A DNA stretch of 21,274 nucleotides. Origin: JBFKMV01 sp041629655. GTDB lineage: Bacteria > Acidobacteriota > Polarisedimenticolia > Polarisedimenticolales > Polarisedimenticolaceae. The notes under the pieces were generated by a model. The model had not been told where the DNA came from. It saw only the letters and a list, made by a program, of their open reading frames with translations, and made no database searches. This document shows positions 6,928 to 14,858 of this stretch, piece by piece. Both the position numbers and the translations under genes were made by a program. The stretch's first letter is position 1; every line of letters starts with the position of its first letter. Where the stretch lies: the NCBI GenBank assembly GCA_041629655.1, contig JBFKMV010000074.1:1-21274 (forward strand), in the 5' to 3' direction.

Positions 6928-7803
6928 ATGAACGTCCATCTGCTCGACGGCACGTACGAGCTGTTCCGTCACCACTACGCGCTGCCCTCCTCGACCAACG
7001 CCGACGGTCAGGAGGTGGCGGCGACCCGCGGCGTCTGCGGCTCGGTGCTGGGGCTGCTCGAGGACGGCGCGACCCACGTCGCGGTCGCCACCGACCACGT
7101 GATCGAATCGTTCCGCAACGAGCTGTGGCCCGGCTACAAGGACGGGTCCGGCATCGACCCCGACCTGCTGTCGCAGTTCGGACTGCTGGAGGACGCGCTG
7201 CGCGCGCTGGGCGTCGTGGTCTGGCCGATGGTCGAGCACGAGGCCGACGACGGCCTGGCCAGCGGCGCGACCCTGGCGTCGGCGGACGATCGCGTCGAGC
7301 GGGTGCTGATCTGCACGCCCGACAAGGACCTCGCGCAGTGCGTCGAGGGACAGCGGGTGGTCCAGTTCAACCGGCGCGAGCGCAAGATCATCGACGAGCA
7401 GGGCGTGATCGCGAAGTTCGGCGTGCCGCCCGTGTCGATTCCGGACTACCTGGCGCTGGTCGGCGACAGTGCCGACGGCTACCCCGGGCTACGGGGCTGG
7501 GGCAAGAAGTCCGCCGCCGTGGTGCTGGCGCGCTACGGCCGGCTGGAAGACATCCCGGACGACCCGGAACGCTGGGACGTGGAGCTGCGCGGCAAGGCCC
7601 GTCTCGCCGAGCGGCTCCGGGACGATCGCGAGCTGGCGTTGCTGTTCCGCACGGTCGCCACGGTGGTCCGGGACGCGCCGACTTCCGAATCCGTCGACGC
7701 GCTGTACTGGCGCGGACCGCAGGAATCGTCGGCGACGCTGGCCGACACGATCCGCGCGCCGGAGCTGGTCCGGCGCGCCGGGGCGCTGGCCGGGGCCCGC
7801 TAG
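6928..7803 (+). CDS. Stand-alone 5'-3' exonuclease / flap endonuclease-like protein
   Basis: A 291-residue protein with the 5'-nuclease (PIN-like) fold plus a helix-3-turn-helix DNA-binding motif, as in the N-terminal domain of Pol I, T5 FEN and ExoIX. Visible acidic metal ligands: D7 (HLLDGTYELFR), D56 (ATDHVIESFR), E105/D107/D108 (EHEADDG), D132/D134 (TPDKDLAQ), D180 and D183 (LVGDSADGYPG). The H3TH segment is GLRGWGKKSAAVVLARYG (187-204). The 'N-E-L-W-P-G-Y-K' segment matches the family's 'R-x-x-x-x-P-x-Y-K' helix. No polymerase domain follows. It may act in RNA-primer removal, repair or flap processing. It is third in the operon-like run, and its stop codon shares CTAG with the convergent acyltransferase stop. 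Confidence 0.9.
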   Translation: MNVHLLDGTYELFRHHYALPSSTNADGQEVAATRGVCGSVLGLLEDGATHVAVATDHVIESFRNELWPGYKDGSGIDPDLLSQFGLLEDALRALGVVVWPMVEHEADDGLASGATLASADDRVERVLICTPDKDLAQCVEGQRVVQFNRRERKIIDEQGVIAKFGVPPVSIPDYLALVGDSADGYPGLRGWGKKSAAVVLARYGRLEDIPDDPERWDVELRGKARLAERLRDDRELALLFRTVATVVRDAPTSESVDALYWRGPQESSATLADTIRAPELVRRAGALAGAR

Positions 7804-8462
7804 CCGCCCAGCGCGGCGGTCAGCTCGCGCTCCGCTCGTTCCAGCTCGCCCGCGGGCACCGCGATCGGCGCACCGATCCGGATCCGGATCGTCGAGAACG
7901 GCAGCGGGAACTGCTTGCTGTCCCAGGTGTTCAGGGTCACGCAGCGGGTGGCCTCGAGCCGCAGCGGGACGATCGGCACCCCGCTCTGCGCGGCGATGTG
8001 GAGCACGCCACGCTTCAGCACGCGCGGCGGCCCCGCGGGGCCGTCCGGAAACAGCATCGTCGAGTAGCCCGAGCGCAGGTAGCCGACCAGCTCATCGGCG
8101 GCGTGGCGCCCCTCGTGCCCCGTCGATCCCAGCGCGAGCTGCTTGACGCCCATCAGCCGCAGCATCACGTGGACCGCCTTCATGAACCACAACGGGTGCT
8201 GCATCGAGACGTGCGGGCGGCCGGCCAGCACGCGCGGGATTCGCGGCACGCTGCACTGGAAGTTGAGCGGGATCATGCCGTGCCAGTGGCAGAAGATCAG
8301 GCTGGCCGTGGGGTCGATGCGTTCCGCGCCCTCGATCCGCACCCGCGTGGTCAGGCGCTGGACGAGGTAGTAGGCGTACCACGCCAGGCCGAGCCCGTAA
8401 CCGTAGAGCCACACCAGCGGCCGGAGCGCGAGCGGAAGCGAATCGACCCGGTATTCCGTCAT
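7800..8462 (-). CDS. Lysophospholipid acyltransferase-like protein (DUF374 type)
   Basis: A 220-residue protein of the LPLAT superfamily, closest in style to DUF374. It has one N-terminal hydrophobic segment (about 12-34), then IFCHWHGMIPLNFQ, the family's W-H-G motif. GYLRSGYSTMLFPDGPAGPP follows, with the P-D-G-P-x-G-P motif, then KRGVLHIAAQSGVPIVPL. It probably transfers an acyl chain to a lipid or glycolipid acceptor at the inner membrane. The canonical DUF374 'S-Q-H-x-D-G' catalytic segment is not clear: here the equivalent region reads SMQHPLWFMKAVH, without the Asp. Its ATG overlaps the TGA of the S9 peptidase (ATGA, 8459-8462), implying translational coupling. Confidence 0.85.
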   Translation of the reverse strand: MTEYRVDSLPLALRPLVWLYGYGLGLAWYAYYLVQRLTTRVRIEGAERIDPTASLIFCHWHGMIPLNFQCSVPRIPRVLAGRPHVSMQHPLWFMKAVHVMLRLMGVKQLALGSTGHEGRHAADELVGYLRSGYSTMLFPDGPAGPPRVLKRGVLHIAAQSGVPIVPLRLEATRCVTLNTWDSKQFPLPFSTIRIRIGAPIAVPAGELERAERELTAALGG

Positions 8463-10681
8463 GGTCGCAGGTGGCCCTCGAAGAACTGCATGATCCGTCC
8501 GTAGAGCCGCTGCGTGACCAGCGGGTCGGGCACCATGTGGGTGAATCCGGCCAGCGGCAGGAACTCGAACGGCTTGCCCTCGCGGAACAGCGCGTTGACC
8601 AGCTTGAGGCTGTGCACGAAGTAGACGTTGTCGTCGGCGGTGCCGTGGATGATCAACAGCGGCCGCTCCAGCTTGCCGGCCCAGGTCAGCACGTTGGACG
8701 CGGCGTAGCCGTCGGGGTTGTGCTGCGGCAGGTCCATGTAGCGCTCGGTGTAGTGGGTGTCGTAGTCCTGCCAGTCCACGACCGGGGCGCCCACCACGCC
8801 CGCGTGGAACACGTCGGGACGCCGCATCGCGGCCATCGCCGAGAAGTAGCCGCCGAACGACCAGCCGTAGATCCCGACCCGCTCGAGATCCAGCTCGGGG
8901 TGGCGCTGGCCCAGCGCCCGCAGCGCCGCGACCTGGTCCGCGAGCGGCACCTCGATCAGATCGTGCCGCACCGCGCGTTGCCAGTCGCGCCCGCGACCGG
9001 GCGTTCCGCGCCCGTCGATCGACACGACCACGTAGCCGTGGTCGGCGATCCACTGGTCGAGCACGTAGCGCCCGCCGTCCGCCCGCACCATCTGGGAGGT
9101 CGGACCGCCGTAGACGTGCACGATCACGGGGTAGCGCTTTGCGGGATCGAAGTTCCGCGGCCGGATCAGCACGGCGTGGTGGCCCGGGGCCTCACCCGCG
9201 ATGGTGAACTGAAGCTCCGGCTCGAAGCCGGGGTGCTCGGCGACGGAACGGAGCTGGAGCCGCCGTGACGCGTCGGCTCGTCCCGCGATCACCTCGTAGC
9301 GCCTCGGTCCCGACGGCCGCGCCACCGTCAACACCATCAACGAGCCGTCACGGTTGGAGACCAGACCGTGGACGCCGCGCCCGTCGGAGAGCTGCGCGGC
9401 GGGACGCCCGGAATCCAGCGCGACGCGCCAGGCGTGAACCTGCGTCGGGTCCGCGGCGGCGAGCACCAGCGCCTCGCGGCGGCCGGGCAGGTAGCGCACG
9501 AAGCGGCGGAATCCGAACTCGACCGGGGTCAGCGCGCGTCGCAGCGATCCGTCGCGATCGCGCAGCTCGAGCTGCCACGCCCCGCCGCGCTCGGTGGTCC
9601 ACAGGAACCCGCTGCCGTCGGGAAGCCACTCGGGCATTCGCTCGTCGAGGTCGAGCCAGGCCTCGTCGCGCTCCACGAGCAGCGTCGAGGTCGAGCCGTC
9701 GCCGGGATCCACGGCCAGCAGCCGCTGCTCCGTCTGCCTCCGGTTCTGCACCAGGATCGCCAGCGGCGCGCCGCGTTGCCACGTGACCTGCGCCAGGTAC
9801 TCGTACGTCTCGCGGTCCCAGTCGATCCACACCGTCTCGCCGCCCTCCACGGGAATCACGCCCAGCCGCACCTCGGCGTTCTTCATCCCCGGTCGGGGGT
9901 AGGGCCAGCGCTCGGGCGCGCGTTCGGGGTGCGTCGCGTCGGCGATCGTCATCAGCTCCAGGCCCGCCACGTCGGTGCGCTGGTAGACGATGCGCCGCGA
10001 GTCCGGCGACCACCAGAACCCGTGGTGCCGGCTCATCTCCTCCTGGGCCACGAACTCGGCCAGCCCGTGCGTCACCGTGCCGCCGGCGCCCGAAGTCAAG
10101 CGCCGCTCCTCGCCGCCGGCGACGTCGATCACGTACAGCTCGCCGGCGCGCACGCAGGCGACCTGCGTTCCGTCCGGCGAGAGCTGCGGGTCGATCGCCG
10201 GCCCGGCGTCGCTCGCCAGCTCGCGCACCTTCCCGGTCGCGCGCTCGACGACGAACAGCCGCCCCGACAGCGGCACCAGGATCTTCGTGCCGTCCTCGGA
10301 CAGCGTGAACGAGGCGATGCCCTTGGCGACGAGCCGCTGCCGCTCCCGCCGCGCCTGTTCCTCCGCCGTCAGCTGCTCCTGCTCGCCCGCGAGCAGTTTC
10401 CCGGCGGTCAGCAGCACCCGCTCCTCCCCCGTCGCCACGTCGAGCGCCCACAGCTCGCGCACGAAGCTGCGCGGGCCGGAGCGCAGGAACAGCACCGCCT
10501 TGCCGTCGGGCGTCGGCTCGATCGACGTCGGGTGGCCGAGCCGGAAGCGGTAGGTCGCGGCGTAGCGCTCGAGGAACGTCGGGTCGGCGACGTTGTCCGC
10601 GGCGGGGGCCGCGCCCGGAAGCGCGAGCGCGGCGAGCGCGACGAGGATGGGTCCGATCGAGGTCGGGCGAGACGGGAACAT
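8459..10681 (-). CDS. Secreted S9 family peptidase, dipeptidyl peptidase IV type
   Basis: A 740-residue serine peptidase. Residues 1-28 are a signal peptide (hydrophobic core, cleavage near APA-A), so it acts in the periplasm or outside. An eight-bladed beta-propeller domain (about 35-480) contains the double-glutamate motif VAQEEMSRHH (E214, E215), which in DPP-IV holds the substrate N-terminus. The C-terminal alpha/beta hydrolase carries the triad S608 (GWSFGGY), D683 (HGTADDNV) and H715 (AGFTHM). It should release X-Pro or X-Ala dipeptides from peptide N-termini for nutrition. GGAGGT lies just before the ATG. The start region is the 3' arm of a strong inverted repeat (10679-10722). The downstream acyltransferase overlaps by 4 bp. 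Confidence 0.95.
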   Translation of the reverse strand: MFPSRPTSIGPILVALAALALPGAAPAADNVADPTFLERYAATYRFRLGHPTSIEPTPDGKAVLFLRSGPRSFVRELWALDVATGEERVLLTAGKLLAGEQEQLTAEEQARRERQRLVAKGIASFTLSEDGTKILVPLSGRLFVVERATGKVRELASDAGPAIDPQLSPDGTQVACVRAGELYVIDVAGGEERRLTSGAGGTVTHGLAEFVAQEEMSRHHGFWWSPDSRRIVYQRTDVAGLELMTIADATHPERAPERWPYPRPGMKNAEVRLGVIPVEGGETVWIDWDRETYEYLAQVTWQRGAPLAILVQNRRQTEQRLLAVDPGDGSTSTLLVERDEAWLDLDERMPEWLPDGSGFLWTTERGGAWQLELRDRDGSLRRALTPVEFGFRRFVRYLPGRREALVLAAADPTQVHAWRVALDSGRPAAQLSDGRGVHGLVSNRDGSLMVLTVARPSGPRRYEVIAGRADASRRLQLRSVAEHPGFEPELQFTIAGEAPGHHAVLIRPRNFDPAKRYPVIVHVYGGPTSQMVRADGGRYVLDQWIADHGYVVVSIDGRGTPGRGRDWQRAVRHDLIEVPLADQVAALRALGQRHPELDLERVGIYGWSFGGYFSAMAAMRRPDVFHAGVVGAPVVDWQDYDTHYTERYMDLPQHNPDGYAASNVLTWAGKLERPLLIIHGTADDNVYFVHSLKLVNALFREGKPFEFLPLAGFTHMVPDPLVTQRLYGRIMQFFEGHLRP

Positions 10682-10722
10682 GGCACCTCCGGCCGGCCGC
10701 GGCGCGGGCCGGCGGTGCCATG
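10679..10722 (-). promoter_or_regulatory. Inverted repeat masking the S9 peptidase start codon
   Basis: CATGGCACC (10679-10687) is repeated in perfect inversion as GGTGCCATG (10714-10722). A second paired block follows inside, CCGGCC (10689-10694) with GGCCGG (10707-10712), after one mismatch. In the minus transcript the 3' arm contains the GGAGGT ribosome binding site and the ATG, so folding would hide the start. A weak promoter (CTGACC, 18-bp spacer, TAACAT at 10725-10720) overlaps the 5' arm. If that promoter is used, the RNA would start inside the repeat and the repeat would work as DNA instead. Confidence 0.6.
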
Positions 10723-10755
10723 TTAAACGCTTCGCGCCCGCAGGGTCAGTGCCCC

Positions 10756-11352
10756 CTAGTACTCCACGATGTCCACACAGTGGACGTACTTGACGTCCAC
10801 CGGCGGCACGACCCCGGCGCGCTCCATCGCCGCCTTGAGCTCCGGCGACCCGATGAACTTCCGCAGCGCGTCCAGGTCGCGGGCCTGGTGGTACACGACG
10901 ACGTGGTCGGGATTGCCGATCTCCTGGTTCACCGCGTGGCCGACGATGCCGGACTTCTTGCGCAGCGCGTCCACCTCGTCGTAGACCTTGCGCCAGGCGG
11001 CGTAGTCCTTCACGGCGTGCTTGACGATCACCCCGGGGAGCTTCTCGTTTTCGATGAACTCCCCGGAGACCGGCTTCATCAGGGTCACCGTGGGCTTGCC
11101 CTGCACGCCGGCGTTCTTCATCACCTCGGGCAGGTCGGCACTCTCCACGAACGCGCGGAGCTTCCCGGCGTCGGTTCCCGCGCAATAGACGTAGAGCATG
11201 TTCGGATCGTCGGCGTCGCGGTTGACGTCGTGCCCCAGGCAACCCGCCGCCTGGCGGGCCGGCCGGTGCGCGTCGAAGGCCTTCTTCCAGGCCTCGTAGT
11301 CGGCGACGCGGTGGGCCACGAGCAGGGCGGCAGGCGGAATCTGTTGACTCAT
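10756..11352 (-). CDS. Tandem ABM-like (dimeric alpha/beta-barrel) protein
   Basis: A 198-residue protein made of two homologous halves of about 90-95 residues. The first begins LLVAHRVADYEAWKKAFDAH and contains GCLGHDVNRDADDPNMLYVY and then ESADLPEVMKNAGV. The second begins VIVKHAVKDYAAWRKVYDEV and contains GIVGHAVNQEIGNPDHVVVY and then GSPELKAAMERAGVV. Each half resembles the antibiotic-biosynthesis-monooxygenase/dimeric alpha-beta barrel fold, so the tandem chain may form in one polypeptide what relatives build as a dimer. It is cytosolic, with no signal peptide, and the reaction is unknown. AGGAGT precedes the ATG. The S9 peptidase gene follows after about 75 bp, so they may share a transcript. 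Confidence 0.85.
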   Translation of the reverse strand: MSQQIPPAALLVAHRVADYEAWKKAFDAHRPARQAAGCLGHDVNRDADDPNMLYVYCAGTDAGKLRAFVESADLPEVMKNAGVQGKPTVTLMKPVSGEFIENEKLPGVIVKHAVKDYAAWRKVYDEVDALRKKSGIVGHAVNQEIGNPDHVVVYHQARDLDALRKFIGSPELKAAMERAGVVPPVDVKYVHCVDIVEY

Positions 11353-11459
11353 CGGATGACTCCTCGCGGAAGTTGTTGATCGAGTACGGCCACGGCGAAC
11401 GCGGCCCCGTGCCGTGCGCTCATTACCGCACGAAACGCCGCACCCTGGCAAGGGTCCGG
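11353..11459. other. Spacer between patatin and ABM-like genes
   Basis: This 107-base spacer contains no gene. Two small inverted repeats are visible: ACCCT-N4-AGGGT (11442-11455), directly after the patatin stop, and CGTGCG-N8-CGCACG (11413-11432). Neither is followed by a T-run on the minus strand, so they are at best weak or rho-assisted terminator structures. GAGGAGT near 11360 serves the ABM-like gene. Confidence 0.35.
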
Positions 11460-12260
11460 TCAGACTCGGAGCCCGTGCCCGCCTACGGCTTTCAGGATCG
11501 CGGGCATCCGCTCGAGCGCCGCCCGGTAGCCGGCGGCTTCGATGTCGGCGAGGTGCTTGGTGTCGAAGATGCCGAAGCGCCCGAGCTCCGCGGGGCGGAC
11601 GACCACGTCGCAGGCCTCGAACTTGGCCTGCGAGGCCTGGAACATCCCGACGTCGAGCGCACGCCGCAGCACGGCCAGCGAGCTGTGGAGGTCGGACGCT
11701 TCGAGCTCGTGGATCGGGCTGGTGTGCACGCCGATCAGCACGCGACAGCGCCCGGCGAGCAGCTCCGCGGGGAAGTTGCTCACGATGCCGCCGTCGGCGT
11801 ACACCCGCCCTGCGACCTCGATCGGGGTGAACATCAGCGGGAACGACGACGAGGCCAGCACCGCGGGAATCAGGGGCCCCGAGTGGAACTCGACCGGCTC
11901 GCCGCGGGTCAGATCGGTCGCGACGACGCGCAGCTCCCGGCCCAGCGCCTCGAACGAGTTCTCGGGGAAGTACTCCTCGAAATCGGCCACGACCTTGGCG
12001 GTGTCGATGATCCCGGGCTTGGCGATGGCAACCTTGGAAAGACGGAACGGGTTCTTCTTGATGAAGAACTCCAGCATCTCCGGCGGCGAGTAGCCCGCCG
12101 CGTAGAGCGCCCCGACGATGGCGCCGGCGCTCGCTCCGGCCACGTGGTCGGGAAAGACCCCGTGCTCGCCGAGCGCCCGCAGCACGCCGATGTGGGCGAT
12201 GCCCCGCGACCCGCCTCCCGAGAGCACGATGCCGACGTCGTTCGGTGACGGGCGATTCAT
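11460..12260 (-). CDS. Patatin-like phospholipase (RssA/YchK-like)
   Basis: A 266-residue lipid acyl hydrolase with the patatin Ser-Asp dyad. The oxyanion loop is SGGGSRG (14-20). The nucleophile elbow is AGASAGA, giving G-A-S-A-G with S44. The second catalytic residue is D156 in ADGGIVSNFP. The length and lack of a signal peptide fit the short cytosolic RssA/YchK-like group rather than the secreted ExoU-type toxins. The likely role is phospholipid or lysophospholipid turnover. The ATG at 12260 has only a weak ribosome binding site; -10-like TATACT lies about 39 bases upstream inside an inverted repeat. It is separated by 107 bp from the downstream ABM-like gene. Confidence 0.92.
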   Translation of the reverse strand: MNRPSPNDVGIVLSGGGSRGIAHIGVLRALGEHGVFPDHVAGASAGAIVGALYAAGYSPPEMLEFFIKKNPFRLSKVAIAKPGIIDTAKVVADFEEYFPENSFEALGRELRVVATDLTRGEPVEFHSGPLIPAVLASSSFPLMFTPIEVAGRVYADGGIVSNFPAELLAGRCRVLIGVHTSPIHELEASDLHSSLAVLRRALDVGMFQASQAKFEACDVVVRPAELGRFGIFDTKHLADIEAAGYRAALERMPAILKAVGGHGLRV

Positions 12261-12292
12261 TGACGCATCACGCGCTGACCGTTGGGGAAGGC

Positions 12293-12319
12293 TCGGACAG
12301 TATAAGCCGGGCCGTCCGA
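12293..12319 (-). promoter_or_regulatory. Putative patatin-gene promoter inside an inverted repeat
   Basis: Minus-strand TATACT (12304-12299) matches the -10 consensus at five of six positions and is among the most AT-rich spots nearby. It is bracketed by TCGGAC (12293-12298) and GTCCGA (12314-12319), a perfect 6-bp inverted repeat with a 15-base spacer. No -35 is recognisable 17 bp upstream, which fits an activator-dependent or regulated promoter. The repeat could be an operator. Confidence 0.45.
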
Positions 12320-12332
12320 TCTCCCGCGGCCC

Positions 12333-14855
12333 CTAGGGCAGCCGCGGCGTGGCCGCGCCGGTCCGGCGCTCGGTTCCGCCCCGGCGCTCCGTCGAGACCG
12401 ACGCGAGCGACTCGCGGACCTCCACGATCCGGGGATGCTCGGGGGGCAGCGCAGCCTCCAGGATCGCCAGCGCGCGTCGCAGCAGCTCCTCGCCCTCGTC
12501 CGATCGTCCGAGCTGGTGGCGGGTCTCGCCGAGACGCCGCAGGCCGGTGGCGGTCCGGGGATGCTCGGGACCGAGCGTCTCGGTGAGGATCTCCAGCGCC
12601 TCTCGCTGGAGGCGCTCGGCGGCGTCGAGGTCGCCCCGTCCGGCCCGGACCTGCCCGAGGTTCCCGAGCGTGCTGGCCACCGCGGGGTGGCGCTCGCCGA
12701 ACACGGCCTTCCGCGCGGCGAGCGCGCCGTGCAGGACCTCCTCGGCGTCGTCGAAGTTCTCGCGGTCCAGCAGCAGGACTCCGAAGTTGTTCAGGGTCAC
12801 CGCGGTCGACGGGTGCTCGTCGCCGTACAGGCGCCGGCGCACCTCCAGCGCTTCGCGGTAGTACGGCTCGGCCTCGTCCAGCCGGCGTTGCCGGTGCAGC
12901 AGCGTGGCCAGCACCTGGAGCGACATGCCGAGGTTCGGCAGCGACCGCTCCCCCAGCGCGCGCATCGACTCCAGGTTGTCCCGCAACACCTGCTCGGCCT
13001 CCTCGTACCGCCCGGCGGCGGCGAAGATCCGGCCCAGGTTGTGCCGCGCGCGCAGCGTCTCCGCGTGGCGCGGTCCGAGCGTGTCGCGGAACACCGTCTC
13101 GGCCTGCCCGACCAGCTCCTCCGCCTGGTCGATGCGATTCTCGTTGAGGTGCCACAGGCCGAGGTTCATCATCACGGCGGCGGTCTCCGGGCTGTCGCTG
13201 CCGTGGGATTGTTCGCGCAGGGCGAGCGCGTCCTTGAAGTAACGCGCCGCCTCCTCGGGACGTCCCTGCTCGGACACGGCGATGGCCATCCGGTTGAGCA
13301 GCGAGCCGGTGCGCGGGCTGCCCTCGCCGGACGCGTCCAGCGCGCGCTGGTAGTGGGAGCGCGCCTCTTCGAAGGCGCCCAGGTTGAGGTAGACGTCGCC
13401 GATCGTGGTGTACAGCTCGGCCTGCACTCCCGGCTGCGCGGCCAGCTCCTCGTCGATGCGCTGCGCGCCCTGCTCCAGGAGCTGCCGGGCGGTGACCTCC
13501 ACGCCCAGCGTCTGGTCGGGATCCGCGGCCTCGAACAGGCCGACCAAGAAGTCCCGGATCTCCTCGGCGCGACGCATCTGCTGCTGCGCGAGATCGCGCT
13601 CCCGCCGCGCCTCCCGGGCCTGCCAGCCGGCCAGCACCAGCCCGGCGACGAGCGAGGCCAGGATCGCCCCGGTCGCCAGCACCGTGCCGCGGCGCCGGCG
13701 CACGAACTTGCCCAGGCGGTAACCGAGGGTCGGCGGGCGGGCCTTGATCGGGACGCCCTCGAGATGACGCTGCAGGTCCTCGAGCAACGCGTCCACCGAC
13801 GGGTAGCGCTCGGCGGGGTCCTTGCGCAGCGCGCGGAGCACGATCGCGTCGAGATCGCCGCGAACGCGCCGGGCCCGCCCGGGACGCGCGGCGATGCGCG
13901 CGCTGGGAGCCGGAGGATCGACCTCGCAACAGATCCGCTCGATCTGCGACGGCGAGGCGTCGTCCAGCCGCTGGGCGCGAACCCCGGTCAGCAGCTCATA
14001 GGTCAGCAGGCCGAGCTGGTAGACGTCCGAGGCGGTGGTGATCGGATCCCCGCGGACCTGCTCGGGGCTGGCGTACTCGGGAGTCAGCACGCGCAGCGTG
14101 CGCCGGGTCGGCGGCGCCTCCGCGGCATGGCGTCCCGGCTCGAGCAGCTTCGCGATCCCGAAGTCGAGCAGCTTGACCGTGCCGTGCTCGTCCACGAGCA
14201 CGTTCGAGGGCTTGATGTCGCGGTGGACGATCAGGTTGCGGTGCGCGTAACGGATCGCCTCGCCGACCTGGAGCATCAGCCGCACCCGCGCCTCGACGTC
14301 GAGCCCCCGCCGCTCGCAGTAGCGGTCGATCGGCTCGCCCTGGACGAGCTCCATCGCCAGGTACGGCCGGCCGGCCGCGCTGACGCCGCCGTCCAGCAGG
14401 CCCGCGATGTTGGGGTGGCTCAGCCCGGCCAGGATCGCCCGCTCCTGCTCGAACCGCCCGACCTCATCGTCGGTGCCGGCGCCGCCGTGGAGCAGCTTGA
14501 GCGCGACCGTCTGCGGCAGCGTGGGGTCGATCCGCTCGGCCACGTACACGACGGCCATCCCGCCACGGGCCAGCTCGCGCACGATGCGCCACGGCCCGAG
14601 GGTCTCCGGCTGGCCGAACGCGTCCGCGCCCGTGTCGCCCCAGATCCGGCGCCACAGCGGGCCGCCGCACAACGCGTCGGGCGTCAGCCCGTCGTCGGAG
14701 CCCTCGGCGGCCTCCAGGAGACGCTCGACGCGGCGGCGGAGCCGTTCGTCCGATCCGCAGCGGCGCGCCAACCACCCCGCCCGCGCGCCGGGCTCGACGT
14801 CGAGCGCCTCGCAGAGGATCGCGTCGGCCTCGCGACGCCGGGCGTCCGCGTCCAC
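12333..14855 (-). CDS. Hanks-type serine/threonine protein kinase with transmembrane segment and TPR sensor region
   Basis: An 840-residue kinase. A helical N-terminal segment (1-80) resembles the short stretch seen in acidobacterial and planctomycete kinases. The kinase domain (about 88-372) has the glycine-rich loop RELARGGMAVVYVAE, ATP-binding K120 (VALKLLHGG), the catalytic loop HRDIKPSN (D203), DFGIAK (D221) and the YASPEQ activation-segment end. A basic stretch and one membrane helix follow (about 391-411). A coiled linker and about nine TPR-like repeats then run to about residue 815, with recurring 'N-L-G' and 'L-Y-G-D-E-H-P'-type kinesin-light-chain-like TPRs. The start is GTG, 3 bp after the sigma factor stop, with GGGGAG upstream. 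The TPRs probably sense a partner and the kinase probably acts on the sigma factor. Confidence 0.93.
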   Translation of the reverse strand: MDADARRREADAILCEALDVEPGARAGWLARRCGSDERLRRRVERLLEAAEGSDDGLTPDALCGGPLWRRIWGDTGADAFGQPETLGPWRIVRELARGGMAVVYVAERIDPTLPQTVALKLLHGGAGTDDEVGRFEQERAILAGLSHPNIAGLLDGGVSAAGRPYLAMELVQGEPIDRYCERRGLDVEARVRLMLQVGEAIRYAHRNLIVHRDIKPSNVLVDEHGTVKLLDFGIAKLLEPGRHAAEAPPTRRTLRVLTPEYASPEQVRGDPITTASDVYQLGLLTYELLTGVRAQRLDDASPSQIERICCEVDPPAPSARIAARPGRARRVRGDLDAIVLRALRKDPAERYPSVDALLEDLQRHLEGVPIKARPPTLGYRLGKFVRRRRGTVLATGAILASLVAGLVLAGWQAREARRERDLAQQQMRRAEEIRDFLVGLFEAADPDQTLGVEVTARQLLEQGAQRIDEELAAQPGVQAELYTTIGDVYLNLGAFEEARSHYQRALDASGEGSPRTGSLLNRMAIAVSEQGRPEEAARYFKDALALREQSHGSDSPETAAVMMNLGLWHLNENRIDQAEELVGQAETVFRDTLGPRHAETLRARHNLGRIFAAAGRYEEAEQVLRDNLESMRALGERSLPNLGMSLQVLATLLHRQRRLDEAEPYYREALEVRRRLYGDEHPSTAVTLNNFGVLLLDRENFDDAEEVLHGALAARKAVFGERHPAVASTLGNLGQVRAGRGDLDAAERLQREALEILTETLGPEHPRTATGLRRLGETRHQLGRSDEGEELLRRALAILEAALPPEHPRIVEVRESLASVSTERRGGTERRTGAATPRLP

Positions 14856-14858
14856 GGC

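Noticed and set aside
6513..8504. A 663-codon plus frame across the phosphatase, exonuclease and acyltransferase genes
   Set aside because: It is out of frame with three genes that have clear motifs, and its own translation has no conserved motif.
11413..11455. Intrinsic terminator after the patatin gene
   Set aside because: Two short hairpins exist, but neither has a T-run on the transcribed side.
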